8,345 nt of DNA from an uncultured Lachnospiraceae bacterium (GTDB lineage Bacteria > Bacillota > Clostridia > Lachnospirales > Lachnospiraceae). Under the pieces are notes generated by a model that was not told where the DNA came from, did no database searches, and saw only the letters and a list, made by a program, of their open reading frames with translations. Shown one piece after another: positions 6,349 through 8,345 of the stretch. The position numbers and the translations under genes were made by a program. How positions within the stretch are numbered: position 1 is the stretch's first letter; every line of letters starts with the position of its first letter. The DNA is taken from contig CALWEE010000061.1 of the NCBI GenBank assembly GCA_944376975.1, forward strand, positions 1 to 8,345. The letters run 5' to 3'.

Positions 6349-8130
6349 TCACGTTTCCGGAGCGGTTTCACTCTCACTCAATGGTGTTTCCGCCTGAATG
6401 CCCTCTGTTTCCGGAAGGGTTGTTTCCATCTGCGCAGCTTCCGTCTGAGAGGCATTTTTTGTTTCTGTCAACGTATTTTCGGTCTGGGGCGCGCTTTCCC
6501 TTTCCGTCAAGACGGTTTCGGTCTGAGGCGCGCTTTCCGTTTCCGGCAAAGCGGTTTCGGTCTGAGACGCGCTTTCCGTTTCTTCGGCTTTTGTCTCCGG
6601 TTCAGGTTCTTCCTCCGCGTCATCCAGTATGAAGACGCCCCATTTGCCTTCGTATTTTACCCACGCCCGCCCTTTATACGCAGGCAGGGCTTTTTCAAAG
6701 ACAAATGACGTCATGGCTTCGCCCCGCCGGTCCACATAGCCCCATTTGCCGTCTTTGCACACAGGCGTCGCTCCATTATGGGTGTACGAAGCATCGTCAT
6801 ATTCAAAAGGTATGACCGTCTTCCCGGTGATGTCCACGGCGCCCCACTTGCCGTCCTTGCTCAGGACGATCAGTCCGTCCGACAACTGATACCCGTCGTC
6901 ATATATTTCATCGTTTATTCGGCTGCCTTTGCCGTCAAAGATGACCACACCGGCCGCTTTCTCATCTCCGGCCTTGGCGTAAGCCAGGATGGCGCCGGCG
7001 CGGCCATCATCAAACCCTTCGCTTTTCGTTTTCGTTTCTAATATGTAGTAAGACGGCGTATACGCCGTTTCATCCATCGGCTGCCCGTCCGGAGCGTTGG
7101 CGACAGATTGAACGTCGGCGTCCGTTTCGCCAAGGATCAAAAGCCCGGAAGATTCTCTCTTAACCGTTCCCGCTTCCGCGAGCGTTTTGCCGTCCTGGCC
7201 GATCAGCCCGTACTTTTCTTCTTCCGGTTCCTTCTTCTCATTTTCCGTTTCCTGACAGAACAAAGTCAGGCCCATCCATTCGGATGTCGCCTCCGCCACG
7301 CGCGGCGCGTCCGGCGTAAAGGAAAGTACCGGCTCCATATCGTAAAATTCCTGTGTCGGTCCGACAGCCCAGTTGATGACGGGAGCCGCTTCCGTCGGGT
7401 CTTCTGTTCCCGTTTCTGTCTGGGACGCCTGGACCTTCTCCGTTTCTGTCTCTGTTTCTTTCTCTGTTTCCGCAGCCTGACCGTTTTCTTCGGTCCGGCC
7501 GGACTCCGTCTCAGATCCGGCCACGTTTTCTTCAGGCGCTTCCGAAGGCGCGGTCACCGATCCTTTTGACTCATCCGCGGCCACATCGGTCTTTTCATTC
7601 CGCTCTTCCACTTTTTCTTCGATCTGGGTGACCCCATGGTCCCTGGCCTGCTCGATGACTTCTTCGGCCTGTTCTTCCTGCCCCTGTTTCAGGTAAGCGT
7701 CTGCCAGCCCAACGTAACTGTCGCTTTTGTAAGGATCGATCTGCATGGCTTTATTGTAAGCCAGCGCCGCCGCCTCATAGTCTTCTTCTTCCATATATTT
7801 TTCACCCAGGCTGATCTGTTTCCGGTACTGCATGGCATATACCACATCTTGACCCATGCCGGATCCCCAGATGGCGACCACGGCCACCGCGATGACAGCC
7901 GCGCCGAAGATCAGCGGTATCTTTTTATAGCTCGCGTGCTTCGGGTTCATCTCGTAACAAACCGGGCCTTCTTCAAAAAATTCTTCCTCTTTGATACCCT
8001 GAAAGCAGCCGCCGTCTTCCGATCCCGGAATGGGGGCTTTCACATCATGACTGTCTTCCAGTTTCCGGCCGCAGGCAACACAGAAACGGGCGTCGTCTTT
8101 ATTCTCATATCCACAGTTCGCGCACTTCAT
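6349..8130 (-). CDS. Zinc-ribbon, single-TM protein with TPR, WG repeats and Thr/Glu-rich repeat tail
   Basis: The start is ATG 8130, where the zinc ribbon begins (MKCANCGYENKDDARFCVAC; C3, C6, C17, C20), 8 bases after GGAAGG (8144-8139). An in-frame ATG at 8202 would add 24 residues lying over the -35/-10 region and is rejected. The protein is 593 aa. A single TM helix spans about 71-89. Just outside is a TPR pair (ISLGEKYMEEEDYEAAALAY and DSYVGLADAYLKQGQEEQAE, about 106-165). A Thr/Glu-rich linker covers about 170-250. The WG-repeat region includes KYGLIGQDGKTL at 307-318 and three clear KWG units at 428-430, 462-464 and 496-498. The last 85 residues are Ser/Thr/Glu/Pro-rich with 13-residue repeats. 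WG repeats form beta-rich binding modules. The ligand is unknown. It is the first gene after the promoter and probably acts as an envelope sensor or adaptor; that role is inference. Confidence 0.9.
   Translation of the reverse strand: MKCANCGYENKDDARFCVACGRKLEDSHDVKAPIPGSEDGGCFQGIKEEEFFEEGPVCYEMNPKHASYKKIPLIFGAAVIAVAVVAIWGSGMGQDVVYAMQYRKQISLGEKYMEEEDYEAAALAYNKAMQIDPYKSDSYVGLADAYLKQGQEEQAEEVIEQARDHGVTQIEEKVEERNEKTDVAADESKGSVTAPSEAPEENVAGSETESGRTEENGQAAETEKETETETEKVQASQTETGTEDPTEAAPVINWAVGPTQEFYDMEPVLSFTPDAPRVAEATSEWMGLTLFCQETENEKKEPEEEKYGLIGQDGKTLAEAGTVKRESSGLLILGETDADVQSVANAPDGQPMDETAYTPSYYILETKTKSEGFDDGRAGAILAYAKAGDEKAAGVVIFDGKGSRINDEIYDDGYQLSDGLIVLSKDGKWGAVDITGKTVIPFEYDDASYTHNGATPVCKDGKWGYVDRRGEAMTSFVFEKALPAYKGRAWVKYEGKWGVFILDDAEEEPEPETKAEETESASQTETALPETESAPQTETVLTERESAPQTENTLTETKNASQTEAAQMETTLPETEGIQAETPLSESETAPET
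6442..6597 (-). repeat. Four 39-bp units encoding a 13-residue Thr/Glu-rich repeat
   Basis: Units of 39 bp begin at 6442, 6481, 6520 and 6559. The 6481 and 6520 copies are nearly identical, while the two outer ones are diverged. They encode repeats of the type ESAPQTETVLTER near the C-terminus of the WG protein (about residues 512-563). The period is a multiple of three, so gain or loss of a unit keeps the frame. Confidence 0.85.
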
Positions 8131-8173
8131 GACGGTCACCTTCCATTTGTTCAGAATATTTATACATATCTCT

Positions 8174-8202
8174 ATTATAATGTGTTGGTTTTTCAAATGC
8201 AA
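8174..8202 (-). promoter_or_regulatory. Sigma-A-type promoter of the operon
   Basis: The minus strand has a perfect -10 TATAAT (8179-8174). A poor -35, TTGCAT (8202-8197), is separated from it by 17 bases. The start point would be about 8167, giving a leader of about 37 bases that holds GGAAGG before ATG 8130. The surrounding DNA is AT-rich, unlike the genes. The weak -35 leaves room for an activator. Confidence 0.6.
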
Positions 8203-8345
8203 TGAAAAAACATGTAAAAACGCCGCCCATCATGAAGCATTTTGTCAAGTGCTTTTTTGAGTTATTGACGCTGAAGTTATACCATTGACCGCCGACGCGC
8301 CTTGCGCCTAAAATACCGCCCATGTTGCGCTTGGCGTTCTGTACC
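8203..8345. other. Upstream non-coding segment, no recognised gene
   Basis: Bases 8203-8220 are A-rich. An imperfect inverted repeat follows at 8234-8253 (arms AAGCATTT / AAGTGCTT around TGTC, then four T residues). It could be a weak terminator for plus-strand transcription or an operator. From about 8287 to the end the DNA turns GC-rich (GCCGACGCGCCTTGCGCC). An open minus-strand frame crosses this part and the promoter but shows no recognised domain, and I do not call it a gene. The segment may be the edge of a neighbouring gene or an interspersed repeat. Confidence 0.3.

Noticed and set aside
8243..8248. TTGACA -35 box on the minus strand
   Set aside because: A perfect -35 hexamer, but the DNA 16-18 bases downstream is GC-rich with no -10 match.
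8234..8256. Intrinsic terminator on the plus strand
   Set aside because: The stem is short and AT-rich with a G-U pair, and no plus-strand gene precedes it.
8105..8323. Minus-strand frame of 72 codons across the promoter
   Set aside because: It overlaps the -10/-35 and the start of the WG gene, with no family resemblance and no supporting ribosome binding site.

Overview
The window looks like chromosomal DNA of a moderately high-GC Firmicute, most likely a clostridium of the Lachnospiraceae type. This is inferred from the style of the genes (zinc-ribbon/membrane proteins, an FHA protein with 'DNKTVSREH' and 'STNGTFI' blocks, a transmembrane PASTA-less Ser/Thr kinase, WG repeats) and from the purine-rich ribosome binding sites. 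No taxonomic marker gene is present, so the assignment is tentative.

All convincing genes lie on the minus strand and read from right to left as one compact operon. A promoter-like sequence sits near 8174-8202. It is followed by: (1) a zinc-ribbon/TM/TPR/WG-repeat protein (8130-6349); (2) a MinD/TadZ-like protein whose ATPase motifs are all degenerate (6308-5316); (3) an FHA-domain protein (5319-4534) that overlaps gene 2 by ATGA; (4) a 58-codon small ORF (4505-4329); (5) a transmembrane Ser/Thr kinase with a TPR-rich outer half (4313-2280); (6) a 47-aa single-span membrane protein (2283-2140) that overlaps the kinase by ATGA; (7) a zinc-ribbon/TM protein with a TcaA/YvbJ-like ectodomain (2114-762); (8) a zinc-ribbon protein with Pro/Gly/Gln repeats and membrane segments (727 to beyond base 1). 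Genes 4, 6 and 8 were found by reading the gaps and the window edge directly. No terminator is visible inside the gene series, so the operon probably continues leftward.

The gene content suggests a membrane phosphosignalling module. The kinase would phosphorylate Thr sites in partner proteins, and the FHA protein is the obvious phospho-Thr reader. The pseudo-ATPase may act as a scaffold or localisation factor, as TadZ does in Tad pilus systems. Three separate membrane proteins carry a cytoplasmic N-terminal zinc ribbon, and three proteins place TPR, WG or NTF2/PEGA-like domains outside the membrane. No PP2C phosphatase, secretion ATPase, pilin or WXG100 gene is in the window, so the process being controlled is not visible. 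The first 215 bases upstream of the operon (8131-8345) hold the promoter and an AT-rich stretch, then a GC-rich segment without a recognisable gene.
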